From: Planctomycetaceae bacterium
Lineage (GTDB): Bacteria > Planctomycetota > Planctomycetia > Planctomycetales > Planctomycetaceae
NCBI GenBank assembly: GCA_024742875.1
Contig: JANSXP010000022.1
Coordinates: 1-64,000, forward strand
Reading direction: 5' to 3'
Length of the DNA: 64,000 nucleotides
Both the position numbers and the translations under genes were made by a program. Positions 26,938-36,656 of this stretch are shown piece after piece. Under the pieces are notes generated by a model. The model was not told where the DNA came from. It searched no databases and worked only from the letters and a program-made list of their open reading frames with translations. Numbering within the stretch: the stretch's first letter is position 1; every line of letters begins with the position of its first letter.

Positions 26938-27729
26938 ATGTCAATTTGCCTGTTGATGCTGATCGTGAGCCTCGATGATTCTCCTGTCAGTGCCTCCGAG
27001 TGGGGGTCCGTCACCGGACAGTTTGTACTCGAGGGCACCGTCCCCCCGCGACAATTGCTGCATCGCCGGGGCGCCGATGTGAAAGACGCGGAATGCTGCT
27101 CAAAAGAGAGTCTTTACCACGAAGACCTGGTCGTGGATGCCAAAACACGGGGGATCGCCAACGTGTTTGTGTACCTGTATCGAGCGCCTCGCAGAGTTCA
27201 TCCCGACCAGATCGACACAGAGGCCGTCGCGCGGCTGAAGATCAAAGGCTGTCGCTACGAGCCCCATGCGATGGTGGTCCAGGCCGGCCAATCGCTGGAG
27301 TTTTCTTCCCAGGATTCCGCACTCCACAATCCGCATCCCTTCCCCCTGCGAAACCAGGCATCCGGTATCCTGCTGGGAACGCAACCGGCAGTCCGTCAGC
27401 CGGGCATCGGGACTATGTGGCCGACAAGCGTCCGCGAACCGCTGCCCATCCCGATCAAGTGCGACATTCATCCCTGGATGATGAGCTATGTGCTGATCAC
27501 CGATCATCCTTATGCCGTCGTCACCGACGCTCAGGGCCGATTCACGATCGAAAACCTGCCTGTTGGCGAGCACGAGTTTCGCGTGTGGCACGAGCGCACG
27601 GGATACCTTGATCGCAAGTGGAATGTCACCGTCAAACCCGGCGACAACCGACTGCCAGCCCGCGGCTTTCCGCGCGCCGTGTTTGCGCCGTCCACGTCGG
27701 AAGAAAAAGACAAAAAAGCGGCACCTTGA
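26938..27729 (+). CDS. Exported cupredoxin-like protein with Ca2+/Cna-B-type tail domain
   Basis: 263 residues. The start is supported by GGAG 7 nt upstream. An N-terminal signal peptide (MSICLLMLIVSLDDSPVSAS) is followed by a plastocyanin-like domain: VVQAGQSLEFSSQDSALHNPH supplies a candidate first copper His and CDIHPWMMSYVL the Cys, His and Met ligands. The last 70 residues (VTDAQGRFTIENLPVG and WHERTGY) form a carboxypeptidase-regulatory-like beta-sandwich. Exported proteins of this build are frequent in planctomycetes and are linked to periplasmic electron transfer or copper binding. Role here unproven. Confidence 0.82.
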   Translation: MSICLLMLIVSLDDSPVSASEWGSVTGQFVLEGTVPPRQLLHRRGADVKDAECCSKESLYHEDLVVDAKTRGIANVFVYLYRAPRRVHPDQIDTEAVARLKIKGCRYEPHAMVVQAGQSLEFSSQDSALHNPHPFPLRNQASGILLGTQPAVRQPGIGTMWPTSVREPLPIPIKCDIHPWMMSYVLITDHPYAVVTDAQGRFTIENLPVGEHEFRVWHERTGYLDRKWNVTVKPGDNRLPARGFPRAVFAPSTSEEKDKKAAP

Positions 27730-27890
27730 CGCCGGGTCTGGCCACCACGTATCCCGTCGCGTCCCGACTAATCACTCCCGCCGCTCATCGGCCAGCTCAC
27801 AGTTCCCATGGTCCATGATCGGGTCTGGCGTCCGGTCAGTTCCATCGTCGTTGCGCAACTGGAACGTTATCCGCCGGGAGACCGTTCCAC

Positions 27891-28202
27891 TCAAAGCCCA
27901 GGCCAAACGCGATTGATGAGGTCGTAGCACAGGGTGCCAATCCCCACCAATGTCAGCAGGAACCCCGCAAAGTCTGCGGGCAAAAAAAGGAACTCACTGC
28001 GAGGCCCCTCACCGTCAAATTTGCGGACGGCAAAAAAGGTCGATGTGCCCGCTGCGACGAGTCCGGCTCCTTTCGGCCAGTCGTTGGTCTCATAGTAACC
28101 TGCGCCCAACAGCCAATCCACGCTGAACTGCGTCAGGACAAGTGTGCCCATGACGATCACCGGCGCCAGCCAGCCATTGCGAGTAAATCGTGGCAACAAC
28201 AT
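27891..28202 (-). CDS. Small membrane protein of unknown function
   Basis: 103 residues with three hydrophobic segments (WLAPVIVMGTLVLTQF, GAGLVAAGTSTFFAV and FAGFLLTLVGIGTLCYDLI). No family recognised. Its start codon directly abuts the stop of the sialate O-acetylesterase gene (TAG then ATG), so it is probably translated from the same message. About 160 bp without a gene separate it from the convergent cupredoxin gene. Confidence 0.65.
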   Translation of the reverse strand: MLLPRFTRNGWLAPVIVMGTLVLTQFSVDWLLGAGYYETNDWPKGAGLVAAGTSTFFAVRKFDGEGPRSEFLFLPADFAGFLLTLVGIGTLCYDLINRVWPGL

Positions 28203-30095
28203 CTACCTGCCCGCCGAAGCTGCCTGGAGCAATCGTTGAGCGTCCCCTTTGCGGCGATCTTCGTCCAGTTGACGCAGGGCCTCCTGCTGTTGACGTTTCT
28301 GCCGACCGTCCAGCTTCGCCGGCGTTTCCTCGCCAAACAACAGTGGAGTGGCTTCCAGTGGCCAGTCGTCGCTGCGCTGCGTGGCGAACGGCACGTCGGT
28401 ATTGCGACTGACCTGCAGATTGCCCAGTGGACTGCGGCCCCAGGCATAGCGAAAGTGAACAGGCTGCGGAACCATCGGACTGCTGAGTACCAGACGCCGA
28501 TTGTCGGTTTTGGGGCGTCCACGATCGTCTTTGCCCGTCACAAAGTGCTCGGCGGTGGCCGGGTGAAAGTTGCGGTCTTCTCCGGCAATCGCAAATCCCA
28601 CAATGGGACCGCCGTCATCAACCGCAGCAGCCGCTTCGTCCAGCGTGAGCACCAGTGAGCTGTCAACGACTTCGCTGCTCAGCAGAATCGGTGGTTTCCA
28701 TTTCAAATTCCCCACCCCGTACTGCGTGGCCAGTGCCCAGCGGGCCAGTCGTTCGCCGGCCGGCAGTTTGAGCTGCGGGTGATACCAGCGACGTCGCAGG
28801 TCGTAGCAGCTGGCAAAGCCGATGTTTTTATCTCCGTTTTGATAAAGCTCCAGAAAAGTCTGGTACTGCGCCTCGCGAATGTAGGGCCCGGGATTGGCCA
28901 TCATCTCAGAGTAGTTTTCCAGCGTTTGCTTTTGCCCTTCGGTGCACAAAGAAAGAATGCCAAACGGAAGCTCCGGATCTCCAAACGCGTCCCGCCAGGC
29001 GGCGATCATCTGCGGGAAGACCTGTCGATACATCACCGCGCCCGTACTGCCGTTAAAGCAATTGTTGTAGCCCTGATGAAAGATGGCTCCTTTCACCGCC
29101 ATGCCCCGCAGCGGAGCAATCATGCTGGCGTAGCAATTGCCCGGCCGATTCTGATCCATGGCGGGTCCGGGACGCAGATCCGTGGGCTCCACATCATTGG
29201 GCCCCAGCTTGCGGCCCTCTTTTTCGAACCGCTCAACTTTGCGTTTGAAGTTCTCCACGCGCTGGGCCAGATCCGCCTGCGGATCCCAGGCGTCCACCTT
29301 CTGGTCCCATTCCGTCAGCAGCGCTGTCACTTCCGGCGTGTCGATCTTCCGCAGCACACTGTCCGGCGTCCACGTTTCCACCGTCGTTCCCCCGCGGGAC
29401 GCATCGATCACGCCAATGGGAACCTGCGATGTCATGTGAAGACGACGGGCAAACACATAGCCGATGGCCGACAGCTCCCGCGCGATCTCCGGCGTGCAGA
29501 CATCCCAGTCGCCCTTGCGATAGTGTCGCCCAAACCAGCCACTCCACTCGTGCAGTCGCTGGATGCCCGGTTTTTCGTCCGCGCCGTCGGCGGCAGGGAC
29601 TGTGAGAATTCGCATGTTGGCAAAGTTGGCCGAGACGATTTCCAGTTCGCCGTTTTCTACACGGCTGAGTGGAAACTCCATGTTGCTCTGGCCGCCCAGC
29701 ACCCACACGTCACCGACCAGAATATTGTCCAGCGTCAGGCGGGCGTCTCCCGAGGTCACCGTTAATGCGCGAGGACTTGCACTGGCCGCCATGGAGGGCA
29801 GAACGACTTTCCATGTGCGATCTTCGGCCGCCGTGGTTTCTACGGTCGCATCGGCAAATGACACGACCACTTTTGCGCCAGGCTTCGCCCAGCCCCAGAC
29901 GGGCACACGTTTTTCCCGCTGCAGAACCATGTTTGTCTGAAAGACGTTACTGACACACAGGCCTTCCCCGATGGCCGGCACGTCCACCACGTCTTCTCGC
30001 GGCATTTTCTCTTGCGCAAACGTCACCTGAGACATCGGCGCAAACGACAGCCCAGCCAAACACACCACCTTCAGCAGATTTTTCGCCACGGCCAC
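28203..30095 (-). CDS. Sialate O-acetylesterase-type esterase, exported
   Basis: 630 residues with an N-terminal signal peptide ending near TFAQ. The family start motif SNVFQTNMVLQREKRVPVWGWA is present in shortened view as MVLQRE...PVWGWA, then DNILVGDVWVLGGQSNME with the catalytic Ser in GQSNME, and a C-terminal Asp/His pair in SCYDLRRRWYHPQL. It removes O-acetyl groups from sialic acids or, in planctomycetes, more likely from acetylated polysaccharides. A charged, coiled C-terminal tail (RQKRQQQEALRQLDEDRR) follows the catalytic domain. It is the second enzyme of this class in the window; the other is embedded in the fusion at 8966-14020. Confidence 0.9.
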   Translation of the reverse strand: MAVAKNLLKVVCLAGLSFAPMSQVTFAQEKMPREDVVDVPAIGEGLCVSNVFQTNMVLQREKRVPVWGWAKPGAKVVVSFADATVETTAAEDRTWKVVLPSMAASASPRALTVTSGDARLTLDNILVGDVWVLGGQSNMEFPLSRVENGELEIVSANFANMRILTVPAADGADEKPGIQRLHEWSGWFGRHYRKGDWDVCTPEIARELSAIGYVFARRLHMTSQVPIGVIDASRGGTTVETWTPDSVLRKIDTPEVTALLTEWDQKVDAWDPQADLAQRVENFKRKVERFEKEGRKLGPNDVEPTDLRPGPAMDQNRPGNCYASMIAPLRGMAVKGAIFHQGYNNCFNGSTGAVMYRQVFPQMIAAWRDAFGDPELPFGILSLCTEGQKQTLENYSEMMANPGPYIREAQYQTFLELYQNGDKNIGFASCYDLRRRWYHPQLKLPAGERLARWALATQYGVGNLKWKPPILLSSEVVDSSLVLTLDEAAAAVDDGGPIVGFAIAGEDRNFHPATAEHFVTGKDDRGRPKTDNRRLVLSSPMVPQPVHFRYAWGRSPLGNLQVSRNTDVPFATQRSDDWPLEATPLLFGEETPAKLDGRQKRQQQEALRQLDEDRRKGDAQRLLQAASAGR

Positions 30096-30289
30096 TTCCT
30101 CGGGGAATCAGAACAGAATATTCGTCTTCAGTCAGTTTACCGACGGCGTCTACCGCTGAACAGGAACACGGCTCCGACAGCGCCAGACGCGCTGGCGCGC
30201 CTCAACCGGCGGCAGGGCATGGCTGCAGCGTCCGACACCGGCCTCAGGTGAATGCGTTTGCCTCCGTCCGCATCAGGCGGGACGGTTCG

Positions 30290-31024
30290 TCAGGGGGAAG
30301 GCTTACGGAATCGCAGCAGGTAGTTCTCCCGAAACGCGGCAACACTCACCTCCTTCTCGAAGGTGAAGCCCGCGGTGGCAATTTCTTTGCGGAAGACCTC
30401 TTTGCCCGCGCGAACATGACCCAGAATAAACTCCCGCGAGACGCCCGGGATGCGTTCAAAATCGATGACGATCAGCACGCCTCCCGGCTTCAGCGCGCGA
30501 TGAATGGAGGCCAGCGTCTGCTGAGGGTACTCAAAATGGTGGTAAGTATCGCAGATGAACGCCCGATCCACGGACTCCGGCGGCAGGCAGATGCTGCGTT
30601 CTGTACACAGCACGGTGGTCAGGTTATCGACGCCGCCGGACTGAGCCTGTTCGTTGATGTGCGCGGCAAATTTGGGTGACAGATCCACGGCATAAACCCA
30701 GCCGTCAGGCCCCGTCGCACTGGCAAACAGCCGACTGTAAAAGCCGGTACCAGCGCCCACATCGGCGACGCGCATGCCAGGCTGGATATCGCAGATGTCC
30801 AGCACCCGCTGCCGGGCGGCGAACACTTCCCGGCTCTCCACCTCAAAGCGATCCAGAAACTTCTCGACGTCCATTTCCGGATCGAGAAACGAACGATTGA
30901 TGCCGGGGTTAACGCTCTTTGCGGCCGCCGGAGGCTGGCTTGCCGCAGTCTGATCGGGCGTTTCGTCGGCTGAAACCAGCAACGAGGCCAGACACAGCAG
31001 TCCCGGGGTGAAGCCTGGTGTCAC
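30290..31024 (-). CDS. Exported class I methyltransferase
   Basis: 244 residues. It begins with a signal-peptide-like stretch (MTPGFTPGLLCLASLLVSAD) and an Ala/Pro/Gln linker. The SAM fold follows: MRVADVGAGTGFYSRLFA (motif I), VYAVDLSP, DRAFICDTYHHFEYP and LKPGGVLIVIDF. This matches the family of periplasm-targeted methyltransferases found in planctomycetes and some proteobacteria. SAM is not expected outside the cytoplasm, so either the leader is not cleaved or the protein has lost SAM chemistry; the motifs look intact. Stands alone between the esterase and the alkaline phosphatase, same strand. Confidence 0.82.
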   Translation of the reverse strand: MTPGFTPGLLCLASLLVSADETPDQTAASQPPAAAKSVNPGINRSFLDPEMDVEKFLDRFEVESREVFAARQRVLDICDIQPGMRVADVGAGTGFYSRLFASATGPDGWVYAVDLSPKFAAHINEQAQSGGVDNLTTVLCTERSICLPPESVDRAFICDTYHHFEYPQQTLASIHRALKPGGVLIVIDFERIPGVSREFILGHVRAGKEVFRKEIATAGFTFEKEVSVAAFRENYLLRFRKPSP

Positions 31025-31078
31025 AGATGAACCTTTCCTGTCAAAGTGCAGTTTCGTGAACCGGGGTCTGTCGATCGG

Positions 31079-32854
31079 CTACTGTCCGCCCAGCAGAGCT
31101 TCCGGCGTGGTCAGATGAAAATAGTGACCATGATCGGCCGTGACAATCATCAGCGATTCTTCCCAGTTGCTGTTGGCTTCCACCCACTTGATGATGGCGC
31201 GAACGGCCCCGTCGCCGCTGTTCAAAGCGCCAATGCTGTTATCAATATTGTTGTCATGATTGGCCCAGTCGACGTCGCCCGCTTCGACCATCAGCACAAA
31301 TCCGGCCGCCCGTTCGTCCGCCGAAAGCACGGTGATCGCTGCCTGCGTCATTTGACGGATGGTGGGATTGGCAGCCAGTTCCTCTTTGGTATAACTCTCG
31401 GCCTTCCCGCGACCGGCGACCGGCTGATAGTCACCGTTGGCCGTTTGAAAGGGCAGATGTCCGTTGTAGCGGCCGATGCCGTAAAAACCGAGCAGCCGTT
31501 TTCCCTCCTGCGCGGCGGTCGCCGCCGCTTTGCGAAGACTTCGCCCCGCGTCCTGACCAGTCACGCTGACGTCCGTCACGTATTTGCCGCCGCGGCCCGC
31601 GTCCACTTTCGCCAGATCGCTGTCTGCCAGATACAGATTGCCGGGCTCATAATTGGCCCCCTGCGTGGTTGAGGCGTCCTTCCGCGTGCCAAACCCGCCG
31701 CCAATGACCACATCAAGCCCTGGCAGTGGCGTTGTGGGATGGGCAATCGACGGCAGTCCCAGCATATCGCGGGAAATATCCTGGTAGTCTTTGCGAGTCA
31801 CATTGTGTGCGTAAGCACAGGCGGGCGTGGCGTGACTGACCGGCACCGAGGAGACCACGCCCACTCGAAAGCCGGCCTGCTGCGCCTCATGAAACACGGT
31901 CGACACCGGCTGCCCGGCAGGGTCCACATTGATGGCATTGTTGTACGTCTTGATTCCGGCCGTCATGCTGGTCGCCGACGACGCGGAGTCTGTGTAGGCA
32001 TGTTTGGGAAATCCGTCTGATGGCTTCCCAATCAGGTACCCCATGTCCGGTGCGGTAACCCACGGCGCGTCGCCGCCAGCTGCGGCCGCATAGCCACCGC
32101 GGACAGTGCCACCGGGATTCTCCACCGTCTGATCGTCCACACTGGTCTTTGTGCCATCGTTGTGCGGACTGGTCACCATAAAGCCAAACTGCGTTGTGCC
32201 GCCAGCCGCGTAAGTTTGAAAACGCGTGCCCCTGCCACGGCCCGACGTGTAGGCCACCTTCCCCTGGTTGACGATGGCCGCCGCCTGAGTGGTCTGCCAG
32301 TCCATACCGTCAAACACGACCAGAAACAGATGCCGCCTGCCAGCCGCCAGCGCGGCGCGCTGCAGATCGGCAATGTTGGTCTGATCCAGCCATCGAGCCG
32401 CCTCGTTCACGGTTCCTTCGGGCACATATCCATAAAGCTGACGCACGCCCGGTTCACTGCGATAGACGCTGTTTGCCCCGATGTAGGAAGACAAGTCAAC
32501 ACCGTCACCCGCTCCCAGGGTGCCAAACGTATAAACGGGCACCAGTCGATTCGAGTGGGTGCCCCACTGCGTGTACTTGTCTGGAAGGACGCCCCAGTGT
32601 GCCGCGTCGGACTTTCCGTCCGCGATGGCCTGAGTCTGGAATGCGGCGACGGTGTCCGGCGTATTGTGTGATTCGTCTGCTCGTGATTCCCCGACGGGCA
32701 ATACATTCCTCCGGGATGGTGCGCTGTCAGACGGCACAGCATCAGATTTTGGGGTATCAGATTGCGCAAAGACCGTCCGTGGCGCGACAAAGCCACACAC
32801 CATCGCCGTGGAAACAAACAGAACAGAAAACAGGTACGAGCGAGCAGGCGTCAT
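31079..32854 (-). CDS. Alkaline phosphatase, exported
   Basis: 591 residues from ATG at 32854, which begins a proper signal peptide (MTPARSYLFSVLFVSTAMVC to FAQ). Features of the alkaline phosphatase superfamily: VVFDGMDWQ for the first metal site, YTDSASSATSMTAG with the phosphorylated Ser, VSSVPVSHATPA, EAGDVDWANHDNN and VTADHGHYF for the remaining Zn ligands. It hydrolyses phosphate monoesters in the periplasm, probably for phosphate scavenging. The C-terminus ends soon after the ADHGHY motif, so it is compact at that end. No Pho-box-like site was evident upstream. Confidence 0.9.
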   Translation of the reverse strand: MTPARSYLFSVLFVSTAMVCGFVAPRTVFAQSDTPKSDAVPSDSAPSRRNVLPVGESRADESHNTPDTVAAFQTQAIADGKSDAAHWGVLPDKYTQWGTHSNRLVPVYTFGTLGAGDGVDLSSYIGANSVYRSEPGVRQLYGYVPEGTVNEAARWLDQTNIADLQRAALAAGRRHLFLVVFDGMDWQTTQAAAIVNQGKVAYTSGRGRGTRFQTYAAGGTTQFGFMVTSPHNDGTKTSVDDQTVENPGGTVRGGYAAAAGGDAPWVTAPDMGYLIGKPSDGFPKHAYTDSASSATSMTAGIKTYNNAINVDPAGQPVSTVFHEAQQAGFRVGVVSSVPVSHATPACAYAHNVTRKDYQDISRDMLGLPSIAHPTTPLPGLDVVIGGGFGTRKDASTTQGANYEPGNLYLADSDLAKVDAGRGGKYVTDVSVTGQDAGRSLRKAAATAAQEGKRLLGFYGIGRYNGHLPFQTANGDYQPVAGRGKAESYTKEELAANPTIRQMTQAAITVLSADERAAGFVLMVEAGDVDWANHDNNIDNSIGALNSGDGAVRAIIKWVEANSNWEESLMIVTADHGHYFHLTTPEALLGGQ

Positions 32855-33108
32855 GGCAGGGTCTTTGGAAGATGGCCAGCGGGAGATCGTTCCCCCGGAA
32901 GTGTACAAACACAGGGTCGGTGAAGACCGAACGGCAGTCGGCGATCACCGTTCGAGCAGTCGGAATTGGACGCCACGGTGGCACCCGGGGCAATCCGTCA
33001 ATTCCCGCAAATCACAGAAAGTGCGATCTGCTCAGAATCCGGAATCCGGATCACGCCCATTCCGTTCACGCCCGCCCGGCGGTCTGGTGCAATGACGTGT
33101 CCCGGGGA

Positions 33109-34962
33109 TCACCCGGTCTGTGTCACACCGCGACGCATTGTCTCATCGACCGCACGCGTCAGTTGATCAATCGTGAATGGTTTTTGCAGCACCAAAGGCT
33201 GGTTGTCCTCGGTCTGTTCTTCCGGCACGCCCAGATTGCCAGTCACAAACAGCACGCCGATCTCGGGGAATTCCGTCTGAAGACGCGAAGCCAGCTCTCG
33301 ACCGGACATTTCCGGCATGGCCATATCACTGATAACCAAATCCACATCGGGCAGGTTTGCCAGGCGGAACAGCGCTTCCACGCCGTTTTCCGCTTCGTGC
33401 ACAGTATGGCCATCCAGTTCCAGCATACGGGCGATCGTGGATCGCACCTGTGGCTGATCTTCCACCACCAGAATCTCTGCGGACTCAGCCGTGCTGACCG
33501 ATTCACTGGTCTGGGGAACTTCTTCGGCAGCTTCCACGGCGGGCAGAAAAACAGACATCTGCGTCCCGTCAGCGGCAGACTCGGCAGCGATCACCCCGCC
33601 CAGCTGACGAACAATGCCGTAGCACGTTGACAGCCCCAGCCCGGTGCCCTGCCCGGGCGCTTTGGTGGTGAAGAACGGGTCAAAGATATGCGGCTGCACC
33701 TCATCGGGAATACCGCCGCCGTTATCGATGACGTCCAGAACCACGTATTCTCCAGGCTCACACCCCAGATGCTCCGATTGCATCTGCGACACCTGCTGAT
33801 TACGAATCACAACGGCAATGGCCCCGTCGCTGTCGAGGGCATCGCGAGCATTGACGACCAGGTTCAGCAGAACCTGTTCCATGTGGCCGCGATCCGCCCG
33901 CACAAATTTTTCCGGCGGCTCGGTATTGATGGACAGGCGCACGGTTTCGCCCAGCAGTCGGTCGAGCATCTCCCGCAGATTCCGCACCAGATCCGCCAGC
34001 GACACGGTCTCCAGTTTCACGACCTGCTGCCGGGCGAACGCCAGCAGTTTTTGTGTAAGTCGGGCGGCTCGCTCACTGGTGGCGACAATTTCCCGCAGCG
34101 CCGGGGAAACGGGACTGTGCTCGCCGACCTGCATCAGCGCCAGCTCGGCCGGACCGATGATCGCGGTCAGCAGGTTGTTGAAGTCGTGTGCGACACCGCC
34201 GGCGAGGTGTCCGATCGCCTCAATTTTTTGCGACTGCCGCAGTTGATTTTCCAGCACGTGTCGCTGCGTGACATCGCGGGTAATGGCCAGATGCATCAGC
34301 GGTTCGTCGTGTCCGCGACCGGGCCGAGCCAGAGGCACCGCGATGGTCTCCATCGAACGGCGTGTACCATCCAGAGCGATAATTTCAAAACTCAGTTCGC
34401 CGGCTTCCCCGTGGCAGACCCGGCTGTTGAATTCGATAAAGCGGTCACGATCTTCCGGTGCCATCAGGTCGTAAACGCTCTGGCCAATCACATCGTCGCG
34501 CTCGGTGGCGCCCACCATGGTGAGACCGGCACGATTCATGTCCAGAAGTTCGCCGTCGGCTGCGACAATCTTCACGCACTCCGGCTCAGCTTCGATGATC
34601 GAGTGCAGGTAAACGGACTTCTCTTCGAGATCCCGCGCGGTTCGGTGATGCTCAGTGACGTCGCGTCCGACAGCCACCGTGCGGTTGTCCGCCAGACAAG
34701 TCAGCTGCCAGCTGCTCCAGCGATGCTGATCGGGCTGGAAGCCCTCAAACTGAACCGTCTCGCCAGCGGTAACGAGCTTCTCCAGCAGGTCGGTCAGTCG
34801 CCCGGCACCGTCGTCGTCAAAGAAGCACGTCAGCGGATGCAGGTCCGCAGTGACTCCCAGCAATCGCCGACAGCTGTCGTTGATCCGAATGATCCCTCCG
34901 GTCGTATTGACTTCGCACATCGCATCGGCGGTCTGCGAAAAGAGATATTCGTAATCACCCAT
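33109..34962 (-). CDS. PAS hybrid sensor histidine kinase
   Basis: 617 residues from ATG at 34962; earlier in-frame codons back to 35259 encode Cys/Arg-rich sequence that does not look like protein. Order: PAS (about 1-105), PAS (about 115-240), HisKA with AHDFNN and phospho-acceptor H259, HATPase_c with [10 protein letters not shown] and [11 protein letters not shown], and a C-terminal receiver domain with EILVVEDQ and phospho-acceptor D546 in [10 protein letters not shown]. No transmembrane segment, so it is a soluble sensor. The receiver at the end makes it a hybrid of the type that feeds a phosphotransfer protein or regulates itself. No cognate response regulator is adjacent. Confidence 0.9.
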   Translation of the reverse strand: MGDYEYLFSQTADAMCEVNTTGGIIRINDSCRRLLGVTADLHPLTCFFDDDGAGRLTDLLEKLVTAGETVQFEGFQPDQHRWSSWQLTCLADNRTVAVGRDVTEHHRTARDLEEKSVYLHSIIEAEPECVKIVAADGELLDMNRAGLTMVGATERDDVIGQSVYDLMAPEDRDRFIEFNSRVCHGEAGELSFEIIALDGTRRSMETIAVPLARPGRGHDEPLMHLAITRDVTQRHVLENQLRQSQKIEAIGHLAGGVAHDFNNLLTAIIGPAELALMQVGEHSPVSPALREIVATSERAARLTQKLLAFARQQVVKLETVSLADLVRNLREMLDRLLGETVRLSINTEPPEKFVRADRGHMEQVLLNLVVNARDALDSDGAIAVVIRNQQVSQMQSEHLGCEPGEYVVLDVIDNGGGIPDEVQPHIFDPFFTTKAPGQGTGLGLSTCYGIVRQLGGVIAAESAADGTQMSVFLPAVEAAEEVPQTSESVSTAESAEILVVEDQPQVRSTIARMLELDGHTVHEAENGVEALFRLANLPDVDLVISDMAMPEMSGRELASRLQTEFPEIGVLFVTGNLGVPEEQTEDNQPLVLQKPFTIDQLTRAVDETMRRGVTQTG

Positions 34963-35463
34963 GCGGACTCCCGGCTTAGAGGCAAACGCGGAGGCTAACT
35001 CTCTGAACGTCGCGAAGTAAAGAGACGCGCAGATGGGGTCTTTCCCACCGAAGGTTACCGGTGAGGCGCGTTCCTTGCCACCGCTGCTGGCCTGTGGAAC
35101 AACGACAACGACAATTGAGACGCCTCGACACGCGTCCACCCGACAGCGGTACGAACACTTACCACAACGTTCACTTCCGTCCCGAGGCTTGCCAGCGGCG
35201 TGGCCTGCTGGTGAGTCTTTCGCCCCCCCGGTGCAGACGTCATGCGTTCGCAAACACACCGACTCGTCAGGGTAGCAATCCTCTGCAGGATCGCGAGTTC
35301 CGGTACCAGCGGCATTGCACCCGGATCCCTGACCAGTAGTCTTCTGCGGGGCATTTTCACAACCACCCAGGCCATCGCAGAAGCTGTGAAAATTGCGGCG
35401 TGACCACTTCGTTCACAGAGACCAAGGACATGATCTGTCCCCAACCAACACCAGAATCCCCGT
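34963..35463. other. 501-bp divergent intergenic region
   Basis: Lies between the sensor kinase (leftward) and the WYL regulator (rightward). Apart from the inverted repeat at 35353-35393 I see nothing functional. Several frames of 60-130 codons cross it on both strands but have Arg/Cys/Pro-rich translations and no family resemblance. Confidence 0.4.
35353..35393. promoter_or_regulatory. Inverted repeat, candidate operator of the WYL regulator
   Basis: ATTTTCACA (35353-35361) and TGTGAAAAT (35385-35393) are perfect 9-bp inverted arms with a 23-bp spacer, giving 32 bp centre to centre, close to three helical turns. It lies 70-110 bp before the WYL gene start. Transcription factors with dimeric HTH domains often bind such sites; autoregulation is inferred. 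Confidence 0.45.
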
Positions 35464-36441
35464 ATGCGAATCTCCCCACAACTTGGCCGACAATGGAAAG
35501 TCCTGCGACTGCTCGACTGCTCCCGTGTCGGCTACACGATTAATGAGCTGGTTCGAGAAACAGAAGTTTCAGAAAAGACGGTGCGGCGTGACCTTCAGGT
35601 TCTGCAGACAGAGTTTTCCATCTGCGAAGTGTCGCACGACGGCGTCAAACGCTGGCAGATGCCTCCGCTCGGCAAGCAGCTGGGATTTCAACTGACCGAA
35701 CTGATGGCCATGCATTTGTTTCAGCAGTTTCTGGACCCGCTGGCCGGCACGCCATTCTGGGAAGGCAGCCGCAGTGTCTTTCAGAAGGTGAAGGGAGCAC
35801 TGGGAGACAGCGGAGCTCGTTATCTGCAACAGATGTCAACCGCACTGACGTCCACTTCAGTGGGCGCAGGCGACTATGAAGATCGCGGCGGCGTCATTGA
35901 TCGGCTGCTGCTGAGCATGGAAGAGAACCGCGTCGTCACAGCCGCATATCGCTCCTCACAGCGGCCCACGGCAGAATCCCGCCGCCTTCACCCACTGGGC
36001 ATGGTGCATCATCGCGGCAGCCTTTATCTGATCGCCTGGTCTGTCCATCATGGCGAGGTTCGCAACTTCAAAATCGACCGCATGGAGTCGGCCGATCTGC
36101 AGCAGGAGCAGTTCGAGCCGCCTGAGGCGTTTGACCTGAGCGACTGGCTGAGCAAGTGCTTCGGTGTCTGGCGGACCGGCAGCGAAGACCTGCAAACAAT
36201 CCGCATTCAGTTCACAGCCGAGTGCGCCCGCTATGTCCAGGAATCCACCTGGCATGAATCGCAGCATCTGGAATCTCAGCCGGACGGCAGCCTGATTGCC
36301 ACATTCCACCTCCCGGACACCCAGGAAATCAAACGCTGGATCATGAGTTTTGGGCCTGGTGCCCAAGCGCTGGCACCGGCCGCACTTGTGAATGAAATCC
36401 AGCAGGAGCTGAAGCAGATGCTGGAAGGGTATGGATGCTGA
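35464..36441 (+). CDS. HTH-WYL domain transcriptional regulator
   Basis: 325 residues. An N-terminal winged HTH (about 5-60, with YTINELVRETEVSEKTVRRDL) is followed by a linker, a WYL domain (about 150-215; RRLHPLGMVHHRGSLYLIAW then VRNFKIDRM) and a C-terminal WCX-like domain. WYL domains bind nucleic-acid-type or other ligands and often control defence or DNA-damage loci. The gene is 215 bp upstream of an Mrr-like endonuclease on the same strand, which it may regulate. An inverted repeat lies in its own upstream region. Confidence 0.88.
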   Translation: MRISPQLGRQWKVLRLLDCSRVGYTINELVRETEVSEKTVRRDLQVLQTEFSICEVSHDGVKRWQMPPLGKQLGFQLTELMAMHLFQQFLDPLAGTPFWEGSRSVFQKVKGALGDSGARYLQQMSTALTSTSVGAGDYEDRGGVIDRLLLSMEENRVVTAAYRSSQRPTAESRRLHPLGMVHHRGSLYLIAWSVHHGEVRNFKIDRMESADLQQEQFEPPEAFDLSDWLSKCFGVWRTGSEDLQTIRIQFTAECARYVQESTWHESQHLESQPDGSLIATFHLPDTQEIKRWIMSFGPGAQALAPAALVNEIQQELKQMLEGYGC

Positions 36442-36656
36442 CCACAATGTCTTCTCAAGAATTTGTCTTCCCAAGAGACCGGCGTTCTTTTCTTTGCCGG
36501 CCGGAATGTGGCCCGCTCCTTTTTTGCACCGCAACTCCCGCACTCCGACGGGTTTCAGTGGTTGATGCTGACCCTATTCGAAGAGGGCTTGCTGGAGCTG
36601 CGAATTACTTTCTCTCAGGACCAGTACGCCTCAGATCAAGTTACGAGAATTCCTAA

